From the NCBI GenBank assembly GCA_959347315.1, contig OY365818.1:1664464-1728463 (forward strand): a stretch of 64,000 nt of DNA. Reading direction: 5' to 3'. This document shows positions 1-11,635 of the stretch, one piece after another (position 1 is the first letter of the stretch; every line of letters begins with the position of its first letter). The notes under the pieces are model-generated. The model searched no databases and was not told where the DNA came from. It saw only the letters and a list, made by a program, of their open reading frames with translations. The translations under genes were made by a program, and so were the position numbers. Source of the DNA: Bimastos eiseni (Eukaryota; Annelida; Clitellata; Crassiclitellata; Lumbricidae).

Positions 1-1500
1 TCGGCCGTCTTACTCTTTCTATGCGCAGCTCTGTGTCCAAAGCGTCGTAGCCTTTTAGTCGACTGGGAATTAAGGACAGGGAGAGGGAAAGGGAAAGGGA
101 AAGGGAAGGGTCCGTCATTGAGCGATGCTGATAGCAGTCCTCCCCAATCGACGGTTCTGGCCCACGGCTTAATACAAGACAGGTACACGGGAAATTGAAT
201 CTTCGGTGACACGGGACAAATGGACAGACGCACAGACAGACAGACGAACGGATGGACAGAGACATAGAGGTATATTGAATGAAACTCAAGTAACAGAAGC
301 AGATAGATCGCCGTAGATAGACAGATTTGGACAGAGAGAGACAAGGAGACGGAGAAACATCCACAGAAACAAACAGACGGGAAAAGAGAAAGGAGGACAG
401 ACACACCGGTGTAACGAGCCTGAAGGAAACATGGAGGAAGACAGGCAAATACACACGGACACATGGGCTGGCAGGCAGGCAGGCAGGCAGACGGACAAAC
501 GGACGGACTGACAGACAGATTTTAAATAAACAAAAGCAGACGGAAACATAGGCGGACAGACAGGCAGGCATGTGGGCAGACAGGCAAATAGACAGACAGA
601 CAGACAGACACAGTTAAGCAAACATGGAGGAAATGGAATTGGTCTGTTGGGCATTAGTGAGATTGGTTGAGGATTTAGTGAAACTGAGTTAATTGAAGTG
701 CATGGTTGTGTTTCATTGAATTTGTTGAGAGAGCGTTATAGTCGCCGTCAGAGAAACGTCATTGTTAGCGTCAAGAAGTCGTCATGTTCTTGTCACGACG
801 ATGTCATCTTGCTACTCATTTTGGCGCCATAGTCGTCGTCAAGAAGGCGTCATCGTCTAAATAATGATGTCATCACTGCCCGAGACTCTTAACATGCATG
901 CCATAATTCAGCTGTCGACGGGAATCCGTTAGTTGGTTCCACGCGTGTGCGTGTGCTCACCATTGGTGACTCTTCTCAGCTTACTGTTCATAGTTTTGCT
1001 AATAGATGTATTTTTACTTGTGCATCATTATGGCCAGTGCAGAGTATAGATCTTGAAGGGGCACTATAGATAAATGTTTAATTAGATATTACATACAGAG
1101 TCGTAAATATTGACCGTAGGGGAACTAACCAACACTTCCGTTTCATTAATTTAAAATCGAGCGAACCTCCTGCCTCTTCTCTCCAAAACACTAACATTCG
1201 AGTCGTTTAGCGTCGCTTCGTACAGATTTCATGTCCAATAAGTCGAAAATATGTCGTAGTGCGCATGCGCACACGCGCCCGGAAGTCGCCTCATCCAGCC
1301 ATCGGACCTCTTCCGGTTTATTGGTCATTCTGCAAACATCTTTCGTCAATGGTTTAACGATTGAAGACCTGTTTTCGAGTCGTCTCTCTTTTTCGTAGAA
1401 AGCATAAAATCCACCTACATGTAATAATCTGTGTCGGAATTCGTATTGGTCTATTGCAAGATGGCTTGCGTGATCCTATGAAGGCGCTATATAAATTTCT
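1..1500. other. No gene seen; GACA/GGCA microsatellites and unique AT-rich sequence
   Basis: GGGAAA repeats at about 78-110, degenerate GACA/GGCA repeats at 220-615, then unique sequence without a convincing exon. The open frames across the repeats are low-complexity artefacts. Confidence 0.6.
1261..1317. promoter_or_regulatory. Promoter-like cluster: NRF-1 palindrome plus paired ETS sites
   Basis: GCGCATGCGC at 1261-1270 (NRF-1 consensus core) is followed by CCGGAAGT at 1279-1286 and an inverted CTTCCGGT at 1310-1317 (ETS/GABP consensus). This combination is typical of TATA-less housekeeping promoters in animals. No gene start is recognised beside it. Confidence 0.4.
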
Positions 1501-1526
1501 TCTGTTGATGCGCTGCGGTTAGGGTC

Positions 1527-1946
1527 GTGGTCCGATTAGGTATTGTGGAAGTGACCAGTAGTGGTCAGATGGGAGTGACCAATAACGACAATTTATATTG
1601 CGCCGCTATACATCCATACAATGGAAAGAGCGCCTCACGGTCAACTAAAGACAGGAAGGGTCTCACAGAACACATAATAATAGGAAGGAAGCCTTGGGTA
1701 TGCATTGCTGGCGACTTCATTTTCTTAGCCTCGGCATACGAAGGCGGGCGGCAAGTCATTTCCCTCGCCGTCTCATCTTCCCATCGAATGTGCACGGTCA
1801 GCGTTCTTATTAAAGCCGATTTGGGTAGAGGAGCTATAGAAATTTGCGCTTATACAATTACAGTTTCAATTACCTCGAATGGTCGTCGCTCTACTCTGCA
1901 TGACACTTCCAAGATCCTAGCCTGGCACCAAAACCGATCAATATAG
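1527..1946 (+). repeat. Dispersed repeat with a spurious open frame, related to 23030-23170
   Basis: A 140-codon open frame exists. Its segment 1723-1800 (TTAGCCTCGGCATACGAAGG, then CGTCTCATCTTCCCA) recurs at 23090-23150 and an inverted trace is near 23330, so I read this as an interspersed repeat, not a gene. Confidence 0.5.
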
Positions 1947-2119
1947 ATGAGGCGTTCTTGATTTCATACACGCCGGTGAATAAGCTGGTCTCCCTGACGT
2001 GGTCTTTGTGGGCGCTGAGAAATTTTCGAGGATTTACATTACATTACACGTGTAACCAAGTTTATGCTATAGTATATTATTACATACGACTCGACCTTTG
2101 CAAGGCCTTGAAAAGTCCG

Positions 2120-2240
2120 GAAGATATATAATATCATATATAATATATATATACATATATAACTTTATGTATATAAATACATGACATTTATATTTATATA
2201 CATAATATATATGTATTATATATATATATTGTTATATATT
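2120..2240. repeat. AT/TA microsatellite
   Basis: Imperfect TA-rich repeats; further TA tracts at 2405-2434, 2990-3075, 6678-6702, 12626-12700, 20018-20038, 40672-40756, 49287-49312 and 63297-63415. Confidence 0.8.
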
Positions 2241-2433
2241 TATTTGCGCAGATGAGGTTTTTCGTCTGTGAGATTAATATGTCGACCTTAATTAAATGCG
2301 ATGATATCTTATTCAGTCAACAACGTATTCGCCGTTCGATTGATAAATCATTACTCTTAGACTAAAAGGCAGGGACACCACACATATATAGACATCTATC
2401 TATCTTTCTCTATATATATATATATATATATAT

Positions 2434-2670
2434 ATGGCACGGTGGCTGATCGGTTAAACCGTTAGAGCGGTCTGCCCGTAACACTCAGTGTGCGCTGCGT
2501 GTACTGGTTCGACCTTCGTCCGATGCGTCAGTCACTGTGTAAGGACCTTCAGCAAGTCCTTCTCGCACATTAATAGCTCTGCAGCGAAACTGCAATTGCG
2601 CCGACCAGGCGAATACTTCTGAGCAAAAGATGTTGGAAGAAGGGCGATATCAAATTTGAAGAATTTCAAT
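2434..2670 (+). mobile_element. tRNA-derived SINE, family A
   Basis: The head GGCACGGTGGCTGATCGG..TTAGAGCGGTC resembles a tRNA A box and TACTGGTTCGACCTTCG a B box, 60-70 bases apart. The body ends with CTTCTGAGCAAAAGATGTTG and GGGCGATATCAAATTTG. A second copy on the minus strand at 45232-45460 aligns over the full length. Confidence 0.75.
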
Positions 2671-3324
2671 TTTCAATATATATATACATATCTGTGACTG
2701 TATGTATATATACATATTTTCTATACATCCATTTAGCTTTACAATTGCTGACCTATATCATATAATTTCTAATACTTACATGTACTTCTCGTTGGCTTAA
2801 ATGCATAGATGACCTATATGCATATAATTTCTATAACTTACCTCTACTTGGCTTAAATGTATTGATGACCTATATACATATATCTTCTATGGAGTCTACA
2901 CCTTAGTACTTAGCTTAAAAGCAGCTGACCTATATATGAGTATTGCATCTTTGATATAATTAAGCAACGAAGGTCGGGTACAATATATTTCTCATTTGCA
3001 TACGGATATATATGTATATGTATGTATATATATATATGTATATATGGATGTATATATATATAGATATATATATGTGACTTTTCAGATCGAAAGGCAGAGC
3101 AATTTGTTGTGCGCCTGTAGAACTCGACGGCATAATTCCATCATCTAATATTCCTTCGAAGCGGGCGAAAAAGACAGAGACAGAGACGGAGAGAGATATT
3201 TGAACTGCCGATAGTAATTAGCGGATGCTTTCTAACCACTCTTTCATCGCTCTCACGTTGTTCTTTAACACCCAGATACACTCAGACAGACACACACACA
3301 CACATACAGATACACTCGGACAGA

Positions 3325-3446
3325 CAGAGGCGGCGATCTCGTTTGACAGGTGGGGACACCCAATGGGAGGGGTTGGAAACGTGGAGGGGACACACGTAAA
3401 AGGTGGGGGACTTGTCCTCCTCGGCCCCTCCGGGATCGCCGCCCCT
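3325..3446. mobile_element. hAT-like MITE, copy 1
   Basis: Begins CAGAGGCGGCGATC and ends GATCGCCGCCCCTG, an almost perfect terminal inverted repeat of hAT type (CAGRGGCGG). The flanking 8-mers cggacaga and cagacaaa agree at 6 of 8 positions. Confidence 0.75.
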
Positions 3447-3464
3447 GCAGACAAACATACAGAC

Positions 3465-3555
3465 GGGCACACACACACACACACACAAACACACACGCAC
3501 AAACACACACGCACAAACACACACGCACAAACACACACGCACAAACGCACACTCA
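3465..3555. repeat. CA-rich minisatellite, 14-bp unit
   Basis: ACACACACGCACAA repeated after a (CA)n run. It directly follows hAT-like MITE copy 1. Confidence 0.8.
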
Positions 3556-3734
3556 CATACGGACATACAGGTAGACGGACTCGCAGACTGACAAGCAGCC
3601 TCATACCTAAGCAGATAAGAATGGACGCGCAGCTATCCACACAGACACAAAGACAAAGACATGAAGACGACAGAAGAGGCAATCACGCATACTCAGACAC
3701 GGCAGGAAACGAGATCATCTGCGCATGCGTGGCA

Positions 3735-4340
3735 CCGGATGCTGGCTGGCTAACTGATTGGCTAACTGAATGGCTAACTGAATGACTAACTGATTGGCTA
3801 ACTGAATGGCCAACGGAATGACTAACTGAATGGCTGACTGAGTGGCTAACTGAATGGTCAATTGAATGGCTAACTGAATGGCTTATTGAATGGCTAACTG
3901 AATGGTTAATTGAATGACTAACTGAATGGCAATCTATCTGAATGGATAATTGACTGATTGGCAAATTCAGTGGCCAATTGTCTGGCTAACTAAATGACTA
4001 ATTGCATTGTTTTCTGGCGAGCTGGCTGGCTGTTTGACTAAATGGCCAATTCAATGGTTGACTTGTAGGCTAACTCGCTGGTGAATGGCCTGATGATTAG
4101 CTGACTGACTGGTTTGTTGTTTAACTGATTGAGTGGCAAACTGGTACAATGGATACGCGGCTATCAACGCTGGCTGGCTGGCTGGTTGGTTAAGGGACTG
4201 GTTAAGTGGCTGGCTGAGTGACTGGCTAAGTGACGGACTAATGTACTGGCTAAGTGACTGGGTGAGTGGCTGGCTAAGTGACTGGCTGAGTGACTGGCTA
4301 CGTGGCTGGTCGAGTGGCTGGCTGGCTAACTGATTGGATG
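3735..4340. repeat. Degenerate 12-bp minisatellites
   Basis: TGGCTAACTGAA-type units to about 3960, then related CTGGCTGAGTGA-type units at about 4160-4335. The open frames here are low-complexity. Confidence 0.75.
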
Positions 4341-4811
4341 GTTGACTGAAACCGAATATTGGCTTAACTTGGCGAAGATGAATTAGACGACGAATCGTTC
4401 GTTGGAATTAGCCATCTCGACAAACAACGAAGGCATTGACTGAAAAACGACTTAACAAAACAACAGCCCCCCACATCACTTCCCTCCTTCTGTCCATTCC
4501 AGCACTCCTCCTCCTCCTCTTCCTCCTCCTTTATCTTCAGCGCCTCCATCTGCCTGAGACGGTGTTGCCTCAAGGCGTAGGTCTAAATCAGATTCTGTCT
4601 CCAGCCCTGTTCTACAATCGCATCTGGTTTTGCTTGTACGAAAGGACACAGAGACAGAGAGACAGAAAGAGCCGACAGGACGGACAAACAGATACACAGA
4701 CAGTCCAACAGACACACAGGTTTCCGTCAGGACCGTCACAATTGATAAAGAAGAGAAACTCGAATACAAATCGCAATGACCTACTTGTAGAATTTTACAT
4801 TAATTCAACAC

Positions 4812-4860
4812 GTGAATTTATATAGCGCCTCTTCAATGGAGCTGTGTTGAGCCATTATTC
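4812..4860 (-). mobile_element. LINE-type tail fragment
   Basis: The forward strand reads TTTATATAGCGCCTCTTCAA, the complement of the shared LINE tail. Similar minimal fragments occur near 12728, 21789, 27006, 45036, 46718, 47838, 52348 and 59038. Confidence 0.5.
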
Positions 4861-5500
4861 TAGCGCCGTATTTGCCAAACGAACAAGGCCCCACCTAAAG
4901 GCGACACATTTCAAGGGCCGGCAAAAGTTGAATTTAAAATATTTTAAATGCAAAAAGTAGATGATAGCAAGCCAGTGGTCTAAGGAACAAATGTTTAATC
5001 GTTGTGTTATAGGCCTTCTGTCATTAAAGTTTATGCTAATACACTCACTAAGTCAATCTGTTTTCTATTTTCATTATTTATTACACACAGAATGGTAGTA
5101 TTGATTTCTCTTCCCATTATAACGTCTGGTAAAATTTGTGGAGTTCAATATGCAGTTTCAAATTTAGGAGGGGCGGCATAGAAATCTTGGCCTAGGGGCA
5201 GAAAATTGTTAACTTAAATCAGCTTCTGACTATAGGCCTACTCAGAGGCTTTCATTTAGCCTAAAAGATCAGTGAAGACGGTCAGAACATGACAAACACA
5301 ATTAGATAAAGAGAAACAAGTCGTAAAAATCAGACATAAACTCCGCAAAAACCTTTCTAACCTCAACAGTATAATTTAGCGTCATAAATCGAAGACTAAG
5401 TTTACACAAATATTCAGAGAGAAAGTCACGCATACAAACAGACAAGCATTGACCTGATTGGTCGAGTGTAGTCCTTAACGCTTAAATTAATAATAACCAC

Positions 5501-5539
5501 GCGCATGCGCATTCATCACAGAGCGTTCAAAATGGCGGC
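5501..5539. promoter_or_regulatory. Promoter-like cluster: NRF-1 palindrome plus YY1 site
   Basis: GCGCATGCGC (5501-5510) lies 18 bases before AAAATGGCGGC (5529-5539), an extended YY1 site of the kind placed just downstream of start sites. No coding exon is recognised next to it. Confidence 0.4.
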
Positions 5540-6829
5540 TGTTCATGAATGGCGTTCGCGTTGTCGTCTTAGGTGGTTTTTCGTTTCATTAAGCCCTTAT
5601 AATACTGAGCTGTCCTTTCCGATGAATATTAAATGATAATATTCCACTCGTGTCGCCGTTTCCACGATATTCGCCGTAGACTTCATCGAATCTTCTAATA
5701 TCCGGACGTTAACGAGAAGATCAAATATGGCGTCGTCGAGAGGCCAAGGGAGAGAGGCATGTCCGGACATGCAGAGCATGCGGGTCTATATTGCCAGCGT
5801 TTTGTCCCCGCAGCGGATTTGCGAAGGTTGCCACAGGTTTTTTTAAAGTAGTCGTGCAAAGCATAGCCTACTATTAGTAGAACTTCCCATTTAAGGCGGT
5901 CGGTTAATCACTCTCCATGGTCGATCATCTGGCAAAGCTAGGTGAATTGTTCGTTTAACTGTTCCCAGTCAAGTCAGGCCATCATTTTATTTGTCTAAAT
6001 TACTGTTTTTAAAGTATAGTTTAATTTACTTACTTAACGGCAGCGGCGGAGAATGGGACTGAATGCTGTAGAGTGCATTCGATGGCCTAATTACTGGTGA
6101 CGTGATCGCTCCAATTTCGTGCGATATGATTGGCCAGAACACGTTGCTCTGACCAACCATATATCGTCAGTTTCTCATATCACGCCACATGACGTCAATC
6201 GTAACGTCACCAATGTAGAAATTTGTCTAAAACAACTGAACAATGGAGATTTGCCGAGAATAACGATTGTATTACACGGACTATTTTGCGTGGGCTACTT
6301 CCAGTCACTCATTGTGAAACAATATTTGAGACCCGTAGAGCATTAATCATTATTCTTATTTGTAGCATACAAGCCACGACAGTAGGACTATACTTTCTTT
6401 TTTTTAATGAATTCAGAATGACAGCCCGATGAGAAACGCTTATTAATCATCATCGTCATCATTATCATGATCCATGCATGGGTCGATGACCCCCAGGTGT
6501 GCAAAGCAACTTTTATCATCTGCTTCCATAGTTCTCTGTCTTGCGCTGTTATTTTAAGCTTCGTATTTCTCTTTTGCACCATTCCGTAATAACCTCCATC
6601 CACTCTCCGTCTGATCTTCCGCTTCGTCTTTTCCTTCCATCATTAAAGTTTTTACTTTCCTTTTATCATTCATTCATTATATATATATATATATATTATA
6701 TGTCCAAAAGGGCTTATTTTCTTTTTCAGTATTTTTCACATTAAATTCTCCTTATTTCCAGTCTTCTTCTAATCTCTTTATTTATCATTTATCGCCTTAA
6801 TTGTCCAGTTCAAGTGTAGTATTCTCCTA

Positions 6830-7030
6830 TAATTATCCAGTAAGATCGGGACAAACTACTGGCATATAAAAGGTACGACATTTAAAAAAAGGCCAGTATT
6901 TAGTTCCGATCTTACTGGATAATTACAGAGAAAATACAGACAATAGGAACCAAAATCTACCCTTGCGGGGTGTGAACCCACGACTACCCAGCACGCTAAC
7001 CACTGCACTATCAAGAACCCAAGCGAACCT
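6830..7030 (-). mobile_element. Second tRNA-like SINE head joined to a foldback element
   Basis: Minus strand GATAGTGCAGTGGTTAGCG (A-box-like) and GTGGGTTCACACCCCG (B-box-like) lie at about 6965-7012. A 19-base inverted repeat (arms at about 6831-6849 and 6906-6924) follows. The anticodon arm is not a good tRNA fold, so this is a SINE rather than a tRNA gene. Confidence 0.55.
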
Positions 7031-7297
7031 GTCCTGAAGCCATTAATTATTTCAAAACTACGATGCAAGACATGTTGGCGCCGCCAGATATCGTGTTGGC
7101 TCCATATTTTCCGTCGCTAGAATAGGATCAGACGCGACACGCCTCGGTTTCAAATAGTACTAATCACGTGGCTTATCGTGTCAACAAAGCGTATTGTAAT
7201 CGATATGCGGTATTACGCTACCAGTGACATCAACCCACTTAATTGATTACATTACAATGCGCTGATTGGCGTTGTTTGTTTAATTGTGTTAAGAAAC

Positions 7298-7553
<256 letters not shown>

Positions 7554-7554
7554 T

Positions 7555-7782
7555 TTAATTTATATAGCGCCCTTCGGGATAAATTTTCAGATGCCTGGTC
7601 CGGTTTCGGTCAAAGAGGAAAGTCTTGAGAAGTTCATAGAAAGAGCTCGACATGTCCCGCGGAAGAAAAATCAGATCAGAGAGTATTCTACTCCAACAAC
7701 ACTGAAGGGACCCACGATTGAGAAAGCTCTTTTCGCTCTGGTGACATTGCAAGCACGTGGAACCTTGATATCGCACACACAT
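7555..7782 (-). mobile_element. Non-LTR retrotransposon 3' end
   Basis: Minus strand ends in GGGCGCTATATAAATT and is preceded by SSSFYELLKTFLFDR, which resembles the last residues of a LINE reverse transcriptase ORF (compare SFRKLLKTVLVDL at 26680). Confidence 0.55.
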
Positions 7783-7861
7783 TTTATATTAGGGTAAATA
7801 ATTAAATATGCCACACATCGTTCAGGTGATCGCCATATATAAGCGTGTTGATTTCTGGCAG

Positions 7862-10800
7862 GTGAATAACTCTATTTGGCTGCTGGGGGACGCCTTCTGC
7901 GACACTTGGGTAGCTTTCGACGTCATGTGCTGTACCGCTTCAATCCTCAACCTCACAGCCATCAGCATAGACAGGTAAGCAGAGAAAGCAATCCAGGTAA
8001 GACACCCGTAATTGCAATCTGCAATTGAACACTTGTACAGCGCAACTCGGAGATTCAGAGGCTCCGCTGTGTAAGCTTTGTGGTTGTACTAGTACTTGGT
8101 CGCACTGCAACCAGACATAACAGAGCTTTCTCAACTGTGTTTCGAATATTCTTCCCTCTGAAGTTCGTTCTCTAGACTTGTCTCGAACTATAAACTTATA
8201 GGATATCAAGACTTTCCTCTTTGACCGGGCCTGGATCGCGAGCACCTCTGAATAGCTTTCTTGAAGATGCGCTATATAAATTACATAGCTAGATAGATAG
8301 ACCGACGGACAGACAGGTAGATATAGACAGATATATATTAAACAGATCTCTCTCTGTCTCTCTGCGTATCTCTCTGTCTGTCTTTCTCTGTCTGTCTGTC
8401 TCTCCATGTGTCTACGGCGCTACACTAATGATCTCTGCTGTTATCACCAATAGGTTCATCGCAGTCACACAACCAATCAAGTACGCCAAGCACAAGAGCT
8501 CGAATCGCGTCTACGGAATGCTCTGCCTCACTTGGGTTGTATCTCTGGCCATTTCGTCCCCCATCGCCCTCGGGATGAACTACACGGAGCGTCGGGCACA
8601 GACGCCCAACCTCTGCATCTTCTACAACTCCGACTTCCTCATCTATTCGTCGATGGGGTCCTTCTACATCCCCTGCATCGTCATGATCCTCCTCTACTGG
8701 CGAATATTCCACGCCATCCGACAGAGAGCCCGAAAGACAAAGAGATACCGCGGAGCCGCCGGAGCGAAACCGTCATGCATCATCGAGAACACGTCCGTCA
8801 CGGCGACACAACATCATTACCAGCAGCAGGCAAGTATCCTTACCGGGACGGGAGGTAGGGTGACGACCTCTGAGGGCGAGGGCACTGAAGATACCCAGAC
8901 GGAGCTGCTCCCAACGCGGTCGGTTCGCATGGCCTTCGTTCCGGCCACGTCGCCCATTATAGCCGAAGAGACTTCCTTCATCAACCACAACGCTCGACTG
9001 TCCTCCACCGACGATACAGAGCTCGACGGAGCGAAACCGCCAACTTTCACGGGGACCAGGACCGTGTGCCCTTCCCGACCGGACGACAACGCCGCCTCGA
9101 CCGATAGCACCGCCGCCGAGGCCTCCGTTCGGTACAGCGCCTGCGGGTACGCCGCTCCTGTGGACGTGAGGGTTTCGAGGGGACGGAAGACGGACTGCTC
9201 GCCGACGAGCCCAGAGGGAGTAGAGCCTCCGCGGCTGATGGGTCCAGTCCAGGGGGGATCTACGGCTCAGAGGGCGAAGTCCGTCTACGGTTGGGAGACG
9301 AGGAAGGTGGAGGATTCGAGCAGGAGGAATAATCCGACGACGACTACGAAGGAGGGGCAGAAGCAACAGGTCGTGACGAGGTTCAACTTCCGGTTGAAGA
9401 AGAGAAGGGTTAAGGTGAAGGAGAGGAACGCCAACCGACGAGAACGAAAGGCGACGAAGACTCTCGCCATTGTTCTCGGTAAGTGTACTTCCGGTTGGTA
9501 AATGTACATCTGGCTAGTAAGTGTACCTCCGATCGGTAAGTGTATTTCCGGTTTGTAAGTGTACTTCCGGTTTGTAGGTATACTTCCGGTCGCTAAGTGT
9601 ACTTCCGGTTGGTAAATGTACATCCAGCTGGTAAATGTGCATCCGGTTGGTAAATGTGCATCCGGTTGGTAAATGTACTTCCGGTCGGTAAATGTACTTT
9701 GGGTCGATTAGTGTACTTTCCGTTGGTAAGTGTAGCCTACTTTCGCTGACCCCAACTGACCCAAAGTGAGCGGTCTCGTATCACTCTCACCTTGCCAGTT
9801 CCGTAGTCAGCATTAAGGCTTTTGTGGGTGGGGCCACTCATCTAGCGCCTTCACCTACATAACCTCCCGGCTGTGCTGCGGGTAACAAACAGCCCAATAA
9901 TCCTAAACCAATTTGAACACGCTGGGCCAGTTATTCTCACACGTTAACGCGCCATACAAACAGAAAGATGGTTTCCATTTTATGCTGAAAACTGGTCCAG
10001 AAAAAGTTCACTCATCAACGTACCCTAATTCGCGGTTTCATTTCCTCCAGTACGCCCGGTACAACCCCCGTTGTTCCACCTGCCTTCTCGATTATAAGCA
10101 CCCAATTGTCCATTGGTGACAGCGCATATGTAAAGACGCGGTGGTATATCTGAAATAGGCTTCAGCTGAGAGAATAACTCACAGCATGTTTCGCGTGCGT
10201 GTTGCTTGGAAGTCCTATAATCCAACATAATCGTTTTCTTAGTATCCAAATTAGTGTCGTAACCATTTAATTGATAACTTAGTTTATGCAGGCCTGCTTG
10301 GGCCTATTTCTTTCCAGACATAGGGCTACAGGTATTATACATGTAGCCTATATCTATGCAGATTATAGGTGCCAGTAGTAGTAGTGCCAGTCCCAAGAGT
10401 GCGACTCTAATGATATTTGTTATAAAGTGTGAAACAGAAACTACCTACTATCAAGTAGTGGAACGATTATCGGTGACTATTATTATTATATCAGAGTTCA
10501 GACATCAGAGGCTGTTGACGTCTTCAAAGTTAATTACGTATTAGTTCAATGTCAGACATAGTTTTCATCCGTTTTCTTTCTTTCGTTTGTTTGGTTATTG
10601 ATTCCGTTTCAAACGTAAGGCTATTGCATTATCGGTGAAATTTTTATCGCCGTTCTTTAAAATCCCGTTGCTGCTAATATTGAGCTGTTTAACTAACCTG
10701 CACATTAACGCTCACGTCGTAACAATTTCGATAATTTGAAACTTAGAAACCCTCGGTTGTTGTTCTAATTTATATTTCTAAACAGCTGATCGTCAAATGC

Positions 10801-11044
10801 TAAACTTTCAGGCGTTTTTCTCCTCTGTTGGGTCCCGTTCTTCACAATCAACATAATCAACGCCATTTGCATTCGCTACGACTTGTTTGAAGAGCATATC
10901 GTCTGCCAGATCGATCCGATTCTTTTCTCCTTCTTCGTGTGGCTCGGGTACATAAACAGCTTCCTCAATCCCGTTATCTATACCATCTTCAACATCGAAT
11001 TTCGCCGTGCCTTCAAGAAACTACTTACAACGAAGTGCTGTTGA
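7862..11044 (+). CDS. Dop2R: D2-like dopamine receptor, 3' part (TM3 to stop), three exons
   Basis: Gi/o-coupled class A amine GPCR of the plasma membrane. Coding exons are 7862-7974, 8454-9478 and 10812-11044 with GT/AG borders and matching phases (2, then 1). Exon one gives ECL1 and TM3 ([20 protein letters not shown], with the Asp that binds the amine) up to ISID. Exon two completes DRF and reads [15 protein letters not shown], then TM4, an ECL2 with an N-glycosylation site (NYT) and a disulphide Cys, TM5 ([13 protein letters not shown]), and an intracellular loop 3 of over 200 residues rich in Ser, Thr and Pro, ending [13 protein letters not shown]. Exon three holds TM6 (FLLCWVPFF), TM7 ([13 protein letters not shown]) and a short tail ending KCC. 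A long loop 3 and a short Cys-ended tail are typical of D2-like rather than D1-like receptors. The N-terminus with TM1 and TM2 is not visible and probably lies left of the window. Recognition is strong; the dopamine ligand is inferred from family. Confidence 0.93.
8100..8285 (+). mobile_element. Non-LTR retrotransposon 3' end, decayed, inside a D2R intron
   Basis: Contains GAGCACCTCTGAATAGC and ends GATGCGCTATATAAATTAC, collinear with the copy at 26700-26775. Upstream reading frame is broken. Confidence 0.5.
9479..9750. repeat. About 14-unit, 18-20-bp minisatellite starting at a D2R splice donor
   Basis: Unit GGTAAGTGTACTTCCGGTT with variants (GTAAATGTAC, GTAAATGTGC). The first GTAAGT is the donor of the D2R exon ending at 9478. 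Confidence 0.85.
10360..10445 (+). mobile_element. Dispersed repeat family B copy
   Basis: AGTGCCAGTCCCAAGAGTG followed by GCGACTCTAATGATATTTGT and TATAAAGTGTGAAAC. The family core is GTGCCAGTCTCAAGCC, then GATAAA-GGAGGAGGGC, then TTGTTATCACAGAGTGTC. Confidence 0.55.
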
Positions 11045-11421
11045 AAAGAAGAGACTACAATTTCCGGATTATAGTGAAATATTTAAAATCACAGACGAAT
11101 TGTTATTATCCGATCGCGGAAGAAAATTTCTAATCACAGCAGAAGATCCAGGAATATAATTATGGTGGAAAACCTTGAACACGCAACTACATAGATGTGA
11201 TATAATTTTATGTAGAGCATCTGGAATCCTGGATCTTTGTAGAGCGCATTTTCAGAGGTTGTAGTTGTATTCTGTATAATCCATCGTGTACGGTATGTCG
11301 CGACACATGGCTTCTATACCACTACTCTCAATATTTAATTTCAATCAGGTGATAGGCCTAGTCTAGAGTTTAGCATTCTGGAGCCAGTAAACCCTGAGGG
11401 TTTAATTCTTCCAACTAGGAC

Positions 11422-11427
11422 AATAAA
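11422..11427 (+). terminator. Possible poly(A) signal of the D2-like receptor gene
   Basis: An AATAAA hexamer lies about 380 bases after the receptor stop codon, the first clean one on this strand. The region is AT-rich, so this is only a candidate. Confidence 0.3.
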
Positions 11428-11514
11428 AATATTCAAAGACTTAATTCTTTTTCTTCACTACTCTCGAGCAAACTTAGCTAGGTAACTGTCTTAGTCCCAA
11501 TTATCGCCCAAAAA

Positions 11515-11635
11515 ACTAGTGACACAATGCTACATAGGAAGTTTCCAGTCCTGTGCAGATTGGTCCTAGGAGTAGGCCCACGGACCAATGTGCACAGGAC
11601 TGGAAACTTCCTACATCACTCCATCACTGGATGCC
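11515..11635. mobile_element. Foldback (MITE-like) element
   Basis: Arms of 22 perfectly complementary bases (11537-11558 and 11591-11612) extend to about 50 imperfect bases around a 16-base loop. One arm recurs at about 48392-48435 on the other side of the window, so it is a dispersed family. Confidence 0.7.

Noticed and set aside
1527..1946. 139-codon ORF as a gene
   Set aside because: Part of it recurs at 23.1 kb as an interspersed repeat; no splice partners or domain.
2434..2525. A functional tRNA gene
   Set aside because: A and B boxes are present, but no clean cloverleaf forms and a second diverged copy has the same non-tRNA body, so it is a SINE.
6955..7030. A functional tRNA gene on the minus strand
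   Set aside because: The B-box arm is good, but the acceptor and anticodon arms do not pair convincingly.
8773..9366. 197-codon minus-strand ORF
   Set aside because: It is the antisense shadow of GC-rich loop 3 of the dopamine receptor.
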